In this document: positions 5,906-13,113 of the stretch, piece after piece
Layout of the letters: every line of letters starts with the position of its first letter
Numbering within the stretch: the first letter of the stretch is position 1
Origin: Burkholderiales bacterium
GTDB lineage: Bacteria; Pseudomonadota; Gammaproteobacteria; Burkholderiales; Burkholderiaceae_C
Reading direction: 5' to 3'
Length of the DNA stretch: 33,703 nt
Assembly (NCBI GenBank): GCA_947377275.1
Contig: CANCFV010000024.1
Location: forward strand, 1 to 33,703
Notes under the pieces: model-generated
Database searches by the model: none
Told to the model about the DNA's origin: nothing
The model's input: only the letters and a program-made list of their open reading frames with translations
Made by a program: the position numbers and the translations under genes

Positions 5906-8223
5906 TGGCTAAAGAAATCGAAGTCCCAGGCTTGGGCGTTGTTGAGTTCCCAGATCACATGAGTGACGCTGAGATCACCAAGGCGATTAAGGCCAACTCG
6001 AAGCCCGCCTCTGTTGAGGCCGGGTCGTTCCTCAATCAAATCCCCCGCCAACTTGGCCTTGCTGCTCGGTATGGCCTTGAGGGCGCGGGGCAAGCGGCGG
6101 AGATCATCACTGAACCGATCCGCCAGAACATAACTGATCCGCTGGCACGACTGTTTTACAAGCCAGACTTGTCGACACTCGTAACAGGCAAAAAGGCACC
6201 CCAGGGCAGGCCATTGGGTCAGGAGGCAACTCTTCTGGCAGATCGACTGTCACTGCCAAAGCCTGAAGGTGCGAACGAGCGCGTAGTAGCGGACGCAACA
6301 CGACTGGTCGCGGGTGTTGCCAGTGGCGCTGGGCTTGCCTCTGGTGCAGCAAAGCTCTTGCCAAAGGCCGGTCAGTTGGTGGCCAGCCGCGATTTGCCAA
6401 AAGTCGCATCGGGCAAGGCTCGACAGTATGCGGAGGCACTCGCGGCCAACCCAGGTCAGCAAGGCGTTGGCGCTGCGGGTGGCGGTCTCGCTATGGGCGC
6501 ATCGCGCGAGGCAGGTGGGGACCCAACGCAACAGTTTGGAGCTGGGTTGGTTGGGAGTGTGGTGGTTCCACTTGCAACCCAAGGCTTGGCGAACGGCGCA
6601 AAGTGGGCGGCGTTCAAGCTCAAAGACAAGTTCGCTAGCCCAGCTCTCAACACGCAAGTTGAAAACCAGATCAACCTAACCCTGAAAGGTGTTGGCATCG
6701 ACTGGAATGACATCGACGTCAAAACCCGACAAGCGGTACGTGAAGAGGTGAAGAAGGCCACTACTACAGGTGGCCAATTGAACCCTTCCGCGCTGAAGCG
6801 GATGATCGACTTCAAACAAGTTGGCGCGACTCCTACTCAGGCAACAGTCACGCTAGACCCTATCCAAATCACGCGTGAGAAGAACCTGGCGAAGGTGGGA
6901 GCGAACTCAATGGACGCCGGGCTTCACTCGCTCAGCCGAATTGAGAACGCTAACAATCAAGCCTTCATCACCACGCTGAATGATGCAGGGGCGGCAAAAG
7001 CCCCTGATGCCCACTTGGCCGGTCAAAAGCTGATCGATGCGCTGAACGCATACGCAGATGGACAACGCGCACACGTTGGATCGCTGTATCAGTCAGCAAG
7101 GGACTCCGCGGGCCGCTCTGCTGAGTTGGATGGTTACGCCTTCACGCAGCGCGCAAACCAATTGCTGCAAGAGAACCTTGCAGGAAAGTTGCCCACTCAA
7201 ATTGAGGACGTTCTCAACAACATCGCATCAGGCAAAGTGCCGTTGACCGTCGACCACGCGGAACAGATCAAAACGGCTTTGGGCAGAATCCAGCGCAGCA
7301 GCTCTGACGGCAATGAGCGGTATGCAATGGGCTTGATTCGTCAGGCTTTGGATGATGCGCCACTGAAAGGCGCGGCTCCAGTAAATCCCGGAAATCTTCC
7401 CGCCGCTCCTAGAATGGTTCCGCCATCGACCGCAGGGGCTGGGCAACAGGCAATCGAAGCCTTCAATCAGGCCCGTGGTGCAAATCGGCAGTTCATACAA
7501 ACAGTGGAGAGTGTTCCTGCACTCAAAGCAGCAATGGACGGGGCTCAGCCGGACAACTTCCTTCGCCAGTTCGTGACAGGTACTGGCAATAAGGCGTCGG
7601 TCAACAGTGTCTCGGCAATGACCGAACTCCTTCGGGGTGGGAAGCTAAACGCTGCGAATCTGCCCGCTACTGCCGAACAGATCAACAAGTTGCCTGCAGA
7701 GCAAGGCGCACAGGCATTGGAAGGCGTCAAGAACGCAATTGCGCACCACTTGAAGCGGCAAGCGCTAGGCGGGGCTGCGGATGAGGTCGGGACCTTCAGT
7801 GCAAGCGCATACAACCGTGCACTCAGCGAGATCGGAGACCGGAAGTTGTCGCTCTTTTTCTCGCCGCAGGAGATTCGGCAGTTGAAGGCGCTCGGCCGAG
7901 TCTCGTCCTATTCACAAGTGCAGCCAAAGGGCTCAGCTGTGAACAACAGCAACTCAGGCGCACTTGCCGTGGGTAGTGCAATGGACATGCTCAGCCGTAT
8001 CGCACCTCGCGTACCTGGCCTGCACGCAACACTCAATGGGTGGGTGAATGGATACCAGCAAGGCCAAGCAGCAAACGCCAGCCTGGGCCTTTTGACGCCT
8101 CGCGTCGGCTCGCGGTTTGCAGATCAACTAACACCGGGCTTGCTTGCATCAGAAATCAGCGAAGACGCACAGCGCTCAACTCAAGGCCGAAACCAAGGAC
8201 GAGGGCTGCTGGATCAGCGCTGA
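5902..8223 (+). CDS. Large DNA ejection / internal virion protein (podovirus type)
   Basis: The 773-residue product starts at ATG 5902 (or the adjacent ATG 5905), overlapping the previous stop. It opens with IEVPGLGVVEFPDHMSDAEI (about 6-25), an N-terminal module common at the front of phage internal virion or ejection proteins. Several Gly/Ala-rich amphipathic stretches follow (about 130-160 and 188-225), which may insert in membranes during DNA entry. The rest is long and helical, with no lysozyme (transglycosylase) signature that I can see. It ends the operon that begins at 738, directly before the hairpin-rich spacer. The role in particle-borne DNA delivery is inferred from family resemblance, and the lack of other virion genes nearby is odd. 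Confidence 0.62.
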   Translation: MMAKEIEVPGLGVVEFPDHMSDAEITKAIKANSKPASVEAGSFLNQIPRQLGLAARYGLEGAGQAAEIITEPIRQNITDPLARLFYKPDLSTLVTGKKAPQGRPLGQEATLLADRLSLPKPEGANERVVADATRLVAGVASGAGLASGAAKLLPKAGQLVASRDLPKVASGKARQYAEALAANPGQQGVGAAGGGLAMGASREAGGDPTQQFGAGLVGSVVVPLATQGLANGAKWAAFKLKDKFASPALNTQVENQINLTLKGVGIDWNDIDVKTRQAVREEVKKATTTGGQLNPSALKRMIDFKQVGATPTQATVTLDPIQITREKNLAKVGANSMDAGLHSLSRIENANNQAFITTLNDAGAAKAPDAHLAGQKLIDALNAYADGQRAHVGSLYQSARDSAGRSAELDGYAFTQRANQLLQENLAGKLPTQIEDVLNNIASGKVPLTVDHAEQIKTALGRIQRSSSDGNERYAMGLIRQALDDAPLKGAAPVNPGNLPAAPRMVPPSTAGAGQQAIEAFNQARGANRQFIQTVESVPALKAAMDGAQPDNFLRQFVTGTGNKASVNSVSAMTELLRGGKLNAANLPATAEQINKLPAEQGAQALEGVKNAIAHHLKRQALGGAADEVGTFSASAYNRALSEIGDRKLSLFFSPQEIRQLKALGRVSSYSQVQPKGSAVNNSNSGALAVGSAMDMLSRIAPRVPGLHATLNGWVNGYQQGQAANASLGLLTPRVGSRFADQLTPGLLASEISEDAQRSTQGRNQGRGLLDQR

Positions 8224-8233
8224 GTTTTCGGAG

Positions 8234-8332
8234 CCCCTAAAAAGGGGTGTCGTTTCTGGGAACGAGACCCCCAGTAGGCGGACGAGAGATCGGCTTATTT
8301 TTTAGCCAATCTCTCGTACCAGAGCGGGTACG
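8234..8332 (+). other. Hairpin-rich intergenic spacer with overlapping, mutually exclusive stems
   Basis: Four inverted repeats lie in 99 bases between the ejection gene and the gene at 8359. A: CCCCT 8234-8238 with AGGGG 8243-8247. B: GGGGTGTCGTT 8244-8254 with AACGAGACCCC 8261-8271 (one mismatch). C: ACGAGAGATCGGCT 8282-8295 with AGCCAATCTCTCGT 8304-8317 (one mismatch, loop of eight A/T bases). D: CGTACC 8315-8320 with GGTACG 8327-8332. A and B share GGGG, and C and D share CGT, so each pair cannot form together. None is followed by a clear T-run, so a simple intrinsic terminator is not obvious. The arrangement could be a processing site, an attenuator-like switch, or a structured RNA. Confidence 0.6.
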
Positions 8333-8358
8333 TCGTAGACCCAAAAGGAATTCACAGC

Positions 8359-8991
8359 ATGAGTGAACTTGAATTGCACCTTGAACTGAAGAGAGATGAC
8401 AACAAGACCGAGCGTCGGCAGATGACCGAGGGGATGCTTAACCCGGCGATAAGCAACGCCGAGACTTGCATGAGGTTCATGCAGCCGGGTTGGGGTGGTG
8501 TTGGCTTGACCGAGGCCATGGAAGTGCTCTCGGAACGCGCCAAAGCCGTCAACTCCGGCGACATGCGCGAAATGGAGGGGACGTTGGTTGCGCATACAGC
8601 GGCGCTCAACAGCATCTTCATTGATTTGACGAGGCGCGCCCACCTCAACATGGGCCAAAACCTGGACGTCGCCGATCGGTATTTGCGCCTGGCATTGAAG
8701 GCGCAAAGCCAATGCAGGGCCACAGTCGAATCACTGGCCATCATCAAGAACCCCCGTGTCTATGCAAAGCAGGCCAACATCAACAACGGTGGTCAACAGC
8801 AGGTGAACAACGGGGTGCCTGCAGATCCTGAACGTTCCGCGCGCGTACGGGCACGTGGGAAAAAAATCGAGCACACCGAACTTTTGGAGCAGTCACATGG
8901 CGAACGGTTGGACACCCGAACGACGAGCAAAGCACGCCGAGGCAATCAAGCGGTGGAAGCCGTGGGAGAAGTCCACCGGCCCAAAGACTGA
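8359..8991 (+). CDS. Conserved hypothetical protein of mobile elements (first of an overlapping gene pair)
   Basis: The 210-residue product starts at ATG 8359 behind AAAAGGAATT. Its middle part (about 60-155) contains a pattern I recognise from unannotated proteins of proteobacterial mobile regions: LNSIFIDLTRRAHLNMGQN, then RYLRLALKAQSQCRATVE, and QANINNGGQQQVNNG near 138-152. It appears mostly helical and soluble, and its biochemical role is unknown. The last third is basic and low complexity and is encoded in a region where another gene (8897-9085) runs in a different frame, so its sequence is constrained by that gene. In related loci the same two genes occur together, as far as I recall. 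It may be transcribed separately from the upstream operon because of the structured spacer. Confidence 0.65.
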   Translation: MSELELHLELKRDDNKTERRQMTEGMLNPAISNAETCMRFMQPGWGGVGLTEAMEVLSERAKAVNSGDMREMEGTLVAHTAALNSIFIDLTRRAHLNMGQNLDVADRYLRLALKAQSQCRATVESLAIIKNPRVYAKQANINNGGQQQVNNGVPADPERSARVRARGKKIEHTELLEQSHGERLDTRTTSKARRGNQAVEAVGEVHRPKD

Positions 8992-9085
8992 GGCTGGTAA
9001 GGCGACGTCTTCAATGAACGGATGGCGTGGTGGGGAGCGCGCTTTGCAGCGCTACATAGCTCGTCTGCTCAACACAGGGGGATGA
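8897..9085 (+). CDS. Small conserved hypothetical protein (second of overlapping pair)
   Basis: I chose ATG 8897 (62 residues, MANGWTPERRAKHAEAIKRW) because the conserved part of this family begins at NGWTPERR and a GGAG lies upstream; an earlier in-frame start at 8855 adds only 14 unrelated residues. The protein is short, basic and rich in Lys, Arg and Trp, with a KSTGPKTEAGKA motif at about residues 26-37 that recurs in this family. It is likely nucleic-acid binding, but this is a guess from composition. It overlaps the end of the previous gene by 95 bases in another frame. Confidence 0.65.
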   Translation: MANGWTPERRAKHAEAIKRWKPWEKSTGPKTEAGKATSSMNGWRGGERALQRYIARLLNTGG

Positions 9086-9121
9086 AACGAGCCCCTGCTT
9101 CCAGGCTTTCAGTACATGCCT

Positions 9122-9733
9122 TTAGAGTGCGGGAGCCTTCTCCACAAGGTTGGACTTCCACTCTCTAAGGCAGGCTGCTAACGCCGCCTTGTCCTCATCA
9201 GACATAACGACCTTTCCAAACAGAACGATGTCAAATTTGCCATCGCTAGCCTTCATGCCAATCTGGATAGGCGTTTCTTCGAAGACAGCGGACAAAACGG
9301 CAACCAATGCGGGGAGCGGAGTCAAGTACGTGATGTAGCCCGGATCGTCAGAAGGCAGGACCTTTTGACCAGGGCTGAGCATGGTCGCTTCGGCTCCTTG
9401 AGCCTTCAACCAAACCATCTCGGTTTTGACTGGCCTGAGCATGGCCGGATCAAAATTGCCCGCCAAGATTTGAGAAGCGCTTACTGTCGCCAACCTACCT
9501 TTCATCAGGCCGCCAGCAGGGCCCGCCACCATGAAGGCACCGTTAAAGACGCTGAGCACGTCGCTAGGCGATTTCACCTCTTCGAGTGCATAAAGAGTTA
9601 TCCCGCAACTTGTTACCTTGCCGTCGCTCAGGAACTGCTGGACTTGCCCGCCGACAGAGGCCTTGCTCAGCACACCTGCATACGAAACGCCGCAACAGAG
9701 CGCGAATAGACTTGCAATCAAAGTTCGTAACAT
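9122..9733 (-). CDS. Exported hypothetical protein
   Basis: The 203-residue product has a clear N-terminal signal peptide (MLRTLIASLFALCCGVSYAG, probable cleavage after SYA at residue 19), so it is predicted periplasmic or, given the cysteines before the cleavage site, possibly a lipoprotein. The mature part has only two cysteines and no motif that I recognise; an HTH, enzyme or binding-site signature is absent. An AGGAGGCTGTCCC site precedes the ATG. It follows the gene at 9745-10164 by 11 bases on the same strand, so the two form a small envelope-protein operon, oriented against the replication operon. Possible roles such as surface exclusion or conversion of the host are pure speculation. 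Confidence 0.6.
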   Translation of the reverse strand: MLRTLIASLFALCCGVSYAGVLSKASVGGQVQQFLSDGKVTSCGITLYALEEVKSPSDVLSVFNGAFMVAGPAGGLMKGRLATVSASQILAGNFDPAMLRPVKTEMVWLKAQGAEATMLSPGQKVLPSDDPGYITYLTPLPALVAVLSAVFEETPIQIGMKASDGKFDIVLFGKVVMSDEDKAALAACLREWKSNLVEKAPAL

Positions 9734-9744
9734 GGGACAGCCTC

Positions 9745-10164
9745 CTATTTGACTTGCGTCATGGCGGCCTCGCGGGCTGCCTCAAGTGCAGATTGCCGGG
9801 CTTTGCGTTGCTCCGGTGTTTCCTCCGCAAGTCGCTTCTCTAGTGCCATGCACTTTTCAGGTTCCGGGTTTCCCTTGCATCGATCAGCGTAAGTCGGTAC
9901 GTGCGTTTGCGCCTCTGGCTTGGTGAGGCCGTCTTGCACCGTGTAAGGCACTGGCTCAGCCTGTGGCTCACTTGACGTATGCCACGTGCGCTGAAGTCCA
10001 CCCAGTGCGCCACCTAGAGCCGCAGTCATGACGAACCCCACGACTATCAAGATGATCATTGCGGGAATAGCGGCAAAGGCCCACTTCACCATAAACGTGA
10101 CCATCGACCAAAACGGCATATGCACATCGGTCACTACGACGCGGCTTGTACTTTCACTTGACAC
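9745..10164 (-). CDS. Single-pass membrane protein of unknown function
   Basis: The 139-residue product starts at GTG 10164 with GAGGTC upstream. It has a short cytoplasmic N-terminus, one strong membrane helix (about residues 25-52, FMVKWAFAAIPAMIILIVVG and onward, ending in a Gly/Ala-rich GGALGGL), and a hydrophilic C-terminal region with two cysteines (CKGNPEPEKC, about 95-104) and a charged helix (KRLAEETPEQRKARQSALEA). Proteins with this layout are common in plasmids and integrative elements and have no assigned function. It is the first gene of a two-gene minus-strand unit together with the exported protein at 9122-9733. Confidence 0.6.
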   Translation of the reverse strand: MSSESTSRVVVTDVHMPFWSMVTFMVKWAFAAIPAMIILIVVGFVMTAALGGALGGLQRTWHTSSEPQAEPVPYTVQDGLTKPEAQTHVPTYADRCKGNPEPEKCMALEKRLAEETPEQRKARQSALEAAREAAMTQVK

Positions 10165-10620
10165 TTAAGACCTCGCTGAATTCATGGTGTGCTGAACTTA
10201 GCACCGAGCAAGCCTGCTGCGAATTACCTAAATGGGCGAGACCGGGTCGACAGCCTCAAGCAAGACGCTCACTTTTACCTATCGCAGTCAAAGCAAAGCT
10301 ACCAAGAGCGAGGTGCGAGTGATCACAAGATGACACGCTTTAGCGCTTCTGTCAGACTACAGGCACCACTCTCGCCTCAGCCTTACCGCAGACCCAACGC
10401 ACGATGAACATGCTTTGCGAGCGACTACAAGGTGGTGAACGACTATCAGGATGCCTTGGAGGCAATCGCAAAGGTCCGATTTGAAATCGGGGCTTCGGCA
10501 GCCGGACAGAGGATCCGTTTTGCATTGTTGAACGAGGATCAGGCTACGACGCAGTTGCCCCCGAAAGATCGGCAAAAGGTGGCAACTGTTGGTGGCGCAT
10601 CGCGAACGAGAGGTAGCACT
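10165..10620. other. Intergenic region without a supported gene
   Basis: This 456-base stretch separates the minus-strand envelope pair from the plus-strand ribbon-helix-helix gene and must contain both promoters. Open frames at 10189-10407 and an upstream extension of the next gene from 10432 have no binding sites and no recognisable products. A short imperfect inverted repeat lies near 10184-10205 (GGTG-GCT with AGC-CACC). I looked for a toxin gene to pair with the ribbon-helix-helix protein and found none. It may be remnant DNA of a lost gene. Confidence 0.4.
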
Positions 10621-10959
10621 ATGAACAACGACACGACCCAAAAGACCAGCCAAATCCTTGACACCTGCGCAGCATGGGAATCCGGTCGCCTGGGCCGCGA
10701 TGACGCCTACACGGTAGAGACGGATGCACAAGAGGCCGCAGCCATTGACGAGGCTCTCGGCTTACAGACGATCTCCATTAGATTGCCCAGCACAATGATT
10801 GAAGACGTCAAGGCAATCGCCCGCGTCCACGATGTTGGCTACCAACCTCTGATACGTGATGTATTGGCCCGGTGGATATCTGCTGAAAAGAAGTTTGCAA
10901 AGGCTGGCGTCGGAAACGCAGTCAATCAGATCACCAGCAGGGCGGCGAAGACCCCATAA
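10621..10959 (+). CDS. Ribbon-helix-helix (CopG/BrnA-like) protein, probable orphan antitoxin or regulator
   Basis: The 112-residue product starts at ATG 10621 behind GAGAGG. Residues about 46-90 fit a ribbon-helix-helix DNA-binding domain of the CopG/BrnA antitoxin type: a short strand QTISIRLP, then a helix STMIEDVKAIARVHDV and a second helix YQPLIRDVLARWIS. Such proteins usually repress their own operon and neutralise a toxin encoded next to them. No toxin gene is visible on either side, so it is either an orphan antitoxin, a remnant, or a free-standing repressor. The gene is followed by an intrinsic terminator at 10980-11003, so it is a single-gene transcript. Confidence 0.7.
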   Translation: MNNDTTQKTSQILDTCAAWESGRLGRDDAYTVETDAQEAAAIDEALGLQTISIRLPSTMIEDVKAIARVHDVGYQPLIRDVLARWISAEKKFAKAGVGNAVNQITSRAAKTP

Positions 10960-10979
10960 GCCAGCACCCTACCAATGAC

Positions 10980-11003
10980 AGCCGCCCACCGAGGCGGCTT
11001 TTT
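10980..11003 (+). terminator. Intrinsic terminator after the ribbon-helix-helix gene
   Basis: A perfect 7-bp stem, AGCCGCC (10980-10986) with GGCGGCT (10993-10999), loop CACCGA, is followed by TTTT and then C. It lies 20 bases after the stop at 10959 and reads as a rho-independent terminator for the plus strand. Confidence 0.8.
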
Positions 11004-11147
11004 CATGCCGTCCCATCAGCGCCACTGTGTGCAGCGCTCTCTCCGCGCCATAGGCCCGTTTGGTCGATGTTCTGTCCTCTCCCTTACAGATACCCTCGGC
11101 GTGGGCAAACGGCTGGCCCACATCAGCCTAGATCAGGAGAGATACCT

Positions 11148-11273
11148 ATGAAAAAGACCATCATTGCAACGGCGCTGGCCGCACTCGCCTCACTTGCGTT
11201 CGCTCACTCTGGCGGCACAGACAAGCTAGGCTGCCACATTGACCACAGCACAGGCATCCGCCACTGCCACTGA
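11148..11273 (+). CDS. Tiny exported protein with GCHxDxxTGxxHCH motif
   Basis: The 41-residue product starts at ATG 11148 with AGGAGAGATACCT upstream; a longer frame from 11067 has no support. It has a typical signal peptide (MKKTIIATALAALASLAFA, residues 1-19, cut before HSGG) followed by a 22-residue mature peptide with histidines and cysteines spaced like metal ligands (H20, C28, H29, H32, then HCH at the very end). I know similar peptides, with an HSGGT start and a GCH...TG..HCH end, from phages, plasmids and as a domain in longer proteins (YHYH-like). The function is unknown; metal binding in the periplasm is an inference from the residues. Easily missed because of its size. Confidence 0.7.
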   Translation: MKKTIIATALAALASLAFAHSGGTDKLGCHIDHSTGIRHCH

Positions 11274-11460
11274 AGCGCCAGACAACAAGCAGTCAATCAA
11301 GCCCGTAACGTAGGGGCTTGATGGTCAATCGTTTGTGCCCCGGCCCTGCAGCAGAGTTTCCCTCTTTGTGAGGAGATCCACCTCAGCTATGAACGGATGG
11401 CGAAGCCATGTTCTGAGTCGGAAGACATTACGATTTCGACTACAAACAGAAGATCAAAAA

Positions 11461-12354
11461 ATGAGGCGAAAGAGGCCAACAAGGCGACAGCAACGGTTTG
11501 TCGCTCAGGCAGTTGTCGGCGGGCTTGGGCTAACACTGGCCCCGTTCTTCGTCAGAACAGAGCCGCTCCAAACCGCGCTGTCAAAACTGCAACCGGTGGG
11601 CTTGCTAATGTTCGTGATTGGGCTAGGGCTGGCTTGGTATCAATCAAAGCAGCAGCAAGACGGAACTAGCAGGCAGCGCACTCAAGCGCCACCGGGCGCA
11701 AAGGTTGTGCGGTTCCAAAGCGTTGAGCGCAAGCAGCCAAAGAGCGCGGCTGAGATTGCAGTTCGCAACGAACCGCCTCATGTGCCTGCGCAGCCCTCCG
11801 GAATCGATCAATGGAGCCCGGACGTATTTCGAGCCATTGAGTGGCGCCGATTCGAAGCCGTCGTGGAAGCGTTGTTCGCTCAAGCAGGATTTCAGACCAA
11901 GAGCCAGAGCCATGGAGCAGATGGCGGTGTCGACGTCTGGCTGTACTCAAAGAACGACCCGGGCAAGCCAGTCAGCATCGTCCAGTGCAAGCATTGGCAA
12001 GGCTCAAAAGTCGGCGTCGACAAGGTGCGTGAACTGCGAGGCGTGATGGCTGCACATGACGTGAGGCGCGGTCAGTTTGCTACGACCTCCACGTTCACCG
12101 CTGACGCGGAGTCCTTCGCCAAAGCGAATGGCGTCAACCTGTTGGATGTGAGTCGACTGCTAGACCTCATCGCCAAGCGAACCCCTGAGCAGCAAGCGGA
12201 GTTGCTGGCTGTTGCAACCGAAGGCGACTACTGGCGCCCAACTTGCGTCAACTGCGGCATCAAATTGACCGAGCGCAAGCGTCGGGACGGTGGGCTGTTC
12301 TGGGGCTGCACAAACTACCCACGCTGCAAAACGACAATGGCTTTGAGGGCGTGA
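11461..12354 (+). CDS. Membrane-anchored Mrr-type restriction endonuclease with C-terminal zinc finger
   Basis: I use ATG 11461 (297 residues); ATG 11389, preceded at a distance by AGGAGA, would add 24 residues. Layout: two membrane helices (about 12-31 and 44-60), a basic Pro/Gln-rich linker, an Mrr-family nuclease domain (about 118-235), and a topoisomerase-type zinc finger with Cys 252, 255, 273 and 279. The catalytic PD-(D/E)xK-like residues are visible: GADGGVDVW (152-160, Asp 158) and VQCKHW (174-179, Gln 175 and Lys 177). Mrr-domain proteins cleave modified DNA (type IV restriction); anchoring to the membrane could place it where phage DNA enters. It is next to the SRAP and SIR2 genes in what looks like defence cargo. 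The substrate is unknown. Confidence 0.8.
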   Translation: MRRKRPTRRQQRFVAQAVVGGLGLTLAPFFVRTEPLQTALSKLQPVGLLMFVIGLGLAWYQSKQQQDGTSRQRTQAPPGAKVVRFQSVERKQPKSAAEIAVRNEPPHVPAQPSGIDQWSPDVFRAIEWRRFEAVVEALFAQAGFQTKSQSHGADGGVDVWLYSKNDPGKPVSIVQCKHWQGSKVGVDKVRELRGVMAAHDVRRGQFATTSTFTADAESFAKANGVNLLDVSRLLDLIAKRTPEQQAELLAVATEGDYWRPTCVNCGIKLTERKRRDGGLFWGCTNYPRCKTTMALRA

Positions 12355-12389
12355 CTAGGGCCTAGGGCAACTGGTGTAGCGTTACGCAC

Positions 12390-13103
12390 ATGTGCAACCT
12401 GTACCAAATGACACCCAAAGGCACAGCAGAGCGTGCCGTGGCTGCCGCTGGGATGCGTTTGGTTGGCGACGACTGGACGCCGAAGACTGTTGGCCCGTTT
12501 CAGCCTGGAGCCTTTCTTGTACCCGGTAGCGGTGATGAGTTACGCGCTGTAGTTGGCCAGTGGGGAATGATCCGGCCAGGGCAGCCAGGCCGTCGACCTG
12601 AGAAGCGCTACCAGACGAACAACGCCCGGATAGAGTCACTTGCAGAGAAGCCCACCTACCGGCAGGCTTGGGCGCGTGGCCAGCGCTGCCTGATTCCGGT
12701 CGATTGGTACGCCGAGCCCAATTGGGAGACGGGCAAGAATGTCTGGTGGCATCTCAAACGAGCAGATGGCGCGCCCTGGTTCATCGCAGGCCTTTGGTCT
12801 GAATGGACAGACAAGGAAACGGGAGAGCTAGTCCCTAACTTCACCATGATCACGTGCAATTGCGACTCGCACCCACTGCTCAATCGCCTGCACAAGCCTG
12901 ACCCCAAGCTGCCCGCTGATCAGCAGGACAAGCGCTCGCTCGTCCACATCGCACCTGAGAAATGGAAGCATTGGCTTATGGCCGAAAAAGAAGACGCGCG
13001 CTCTTTGATCTACCCAGCAGAAGACTGGATGTTTGACAAAACGAACTTAATGTCAACGAGCACTGCGCAAACAACTAATTCGCTCAATGGCCAACTGTTC
13101 TAG
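12390..13103 (+). CDS. SOS response-associated peptidase family protein (SRAP / YedK / HMCES type)
   Basis: The 237-residue product has the family's invariant Met-Cys start (MCNLYQMTP), where Cys 2 becomes the N-terminal residue and forms a thiazolidine crosslink with abasic sites in single-stranded DNA. Further family motifs are TNNARIES (about 76-83), CLIPVDWYAEP (about 100-110, with the active Glu 109 in the position of the YEW/YEP Glu), and a His-rich segment (HPLLNRLH, 161-168) in place of the usual H-x-R-M-P. The latter is followed by an inserted KPDPKLPADQQDK stretch, so the His motif is atypical. It probably protects abasic sites in the element's single-stranded DNA or repairs host damage. 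It follows the Mrr-type gene by 35 bases; I see no LexA box upstream. Confidence 0.85.
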   Translation: MCNLYQMTPKGTAERAVAAAGMRLVGDDWTPKTVGPFQPGAFLVPGSGDELRAVVGQWGMIRPGQPGRRPEKRYQTNNARIESLAEKPTYRQAWARGQRCLIPVDWYAEPNWETGKNVWWHLKRADGAPWFIAGLWSEWTDKETGELVPNFTMITCNCDSHPLLNRLHKPDPKLPADQQDKRSLVHIAPEKWKHWLMAEKEDARSLIYPAEDWMFDKTNLMSTSTAQTTNSLNGQLF

Positions 13104-13113
13104 ACATGAAGAT

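Noticed and set aside
10432-10620. Upstream in-frame extension of the ribbon-helix-helix gene (would give 175 residues)
   Set aside because: No binding site at the GTG, and the extension matches nothing; ATG 10621 has a good site.
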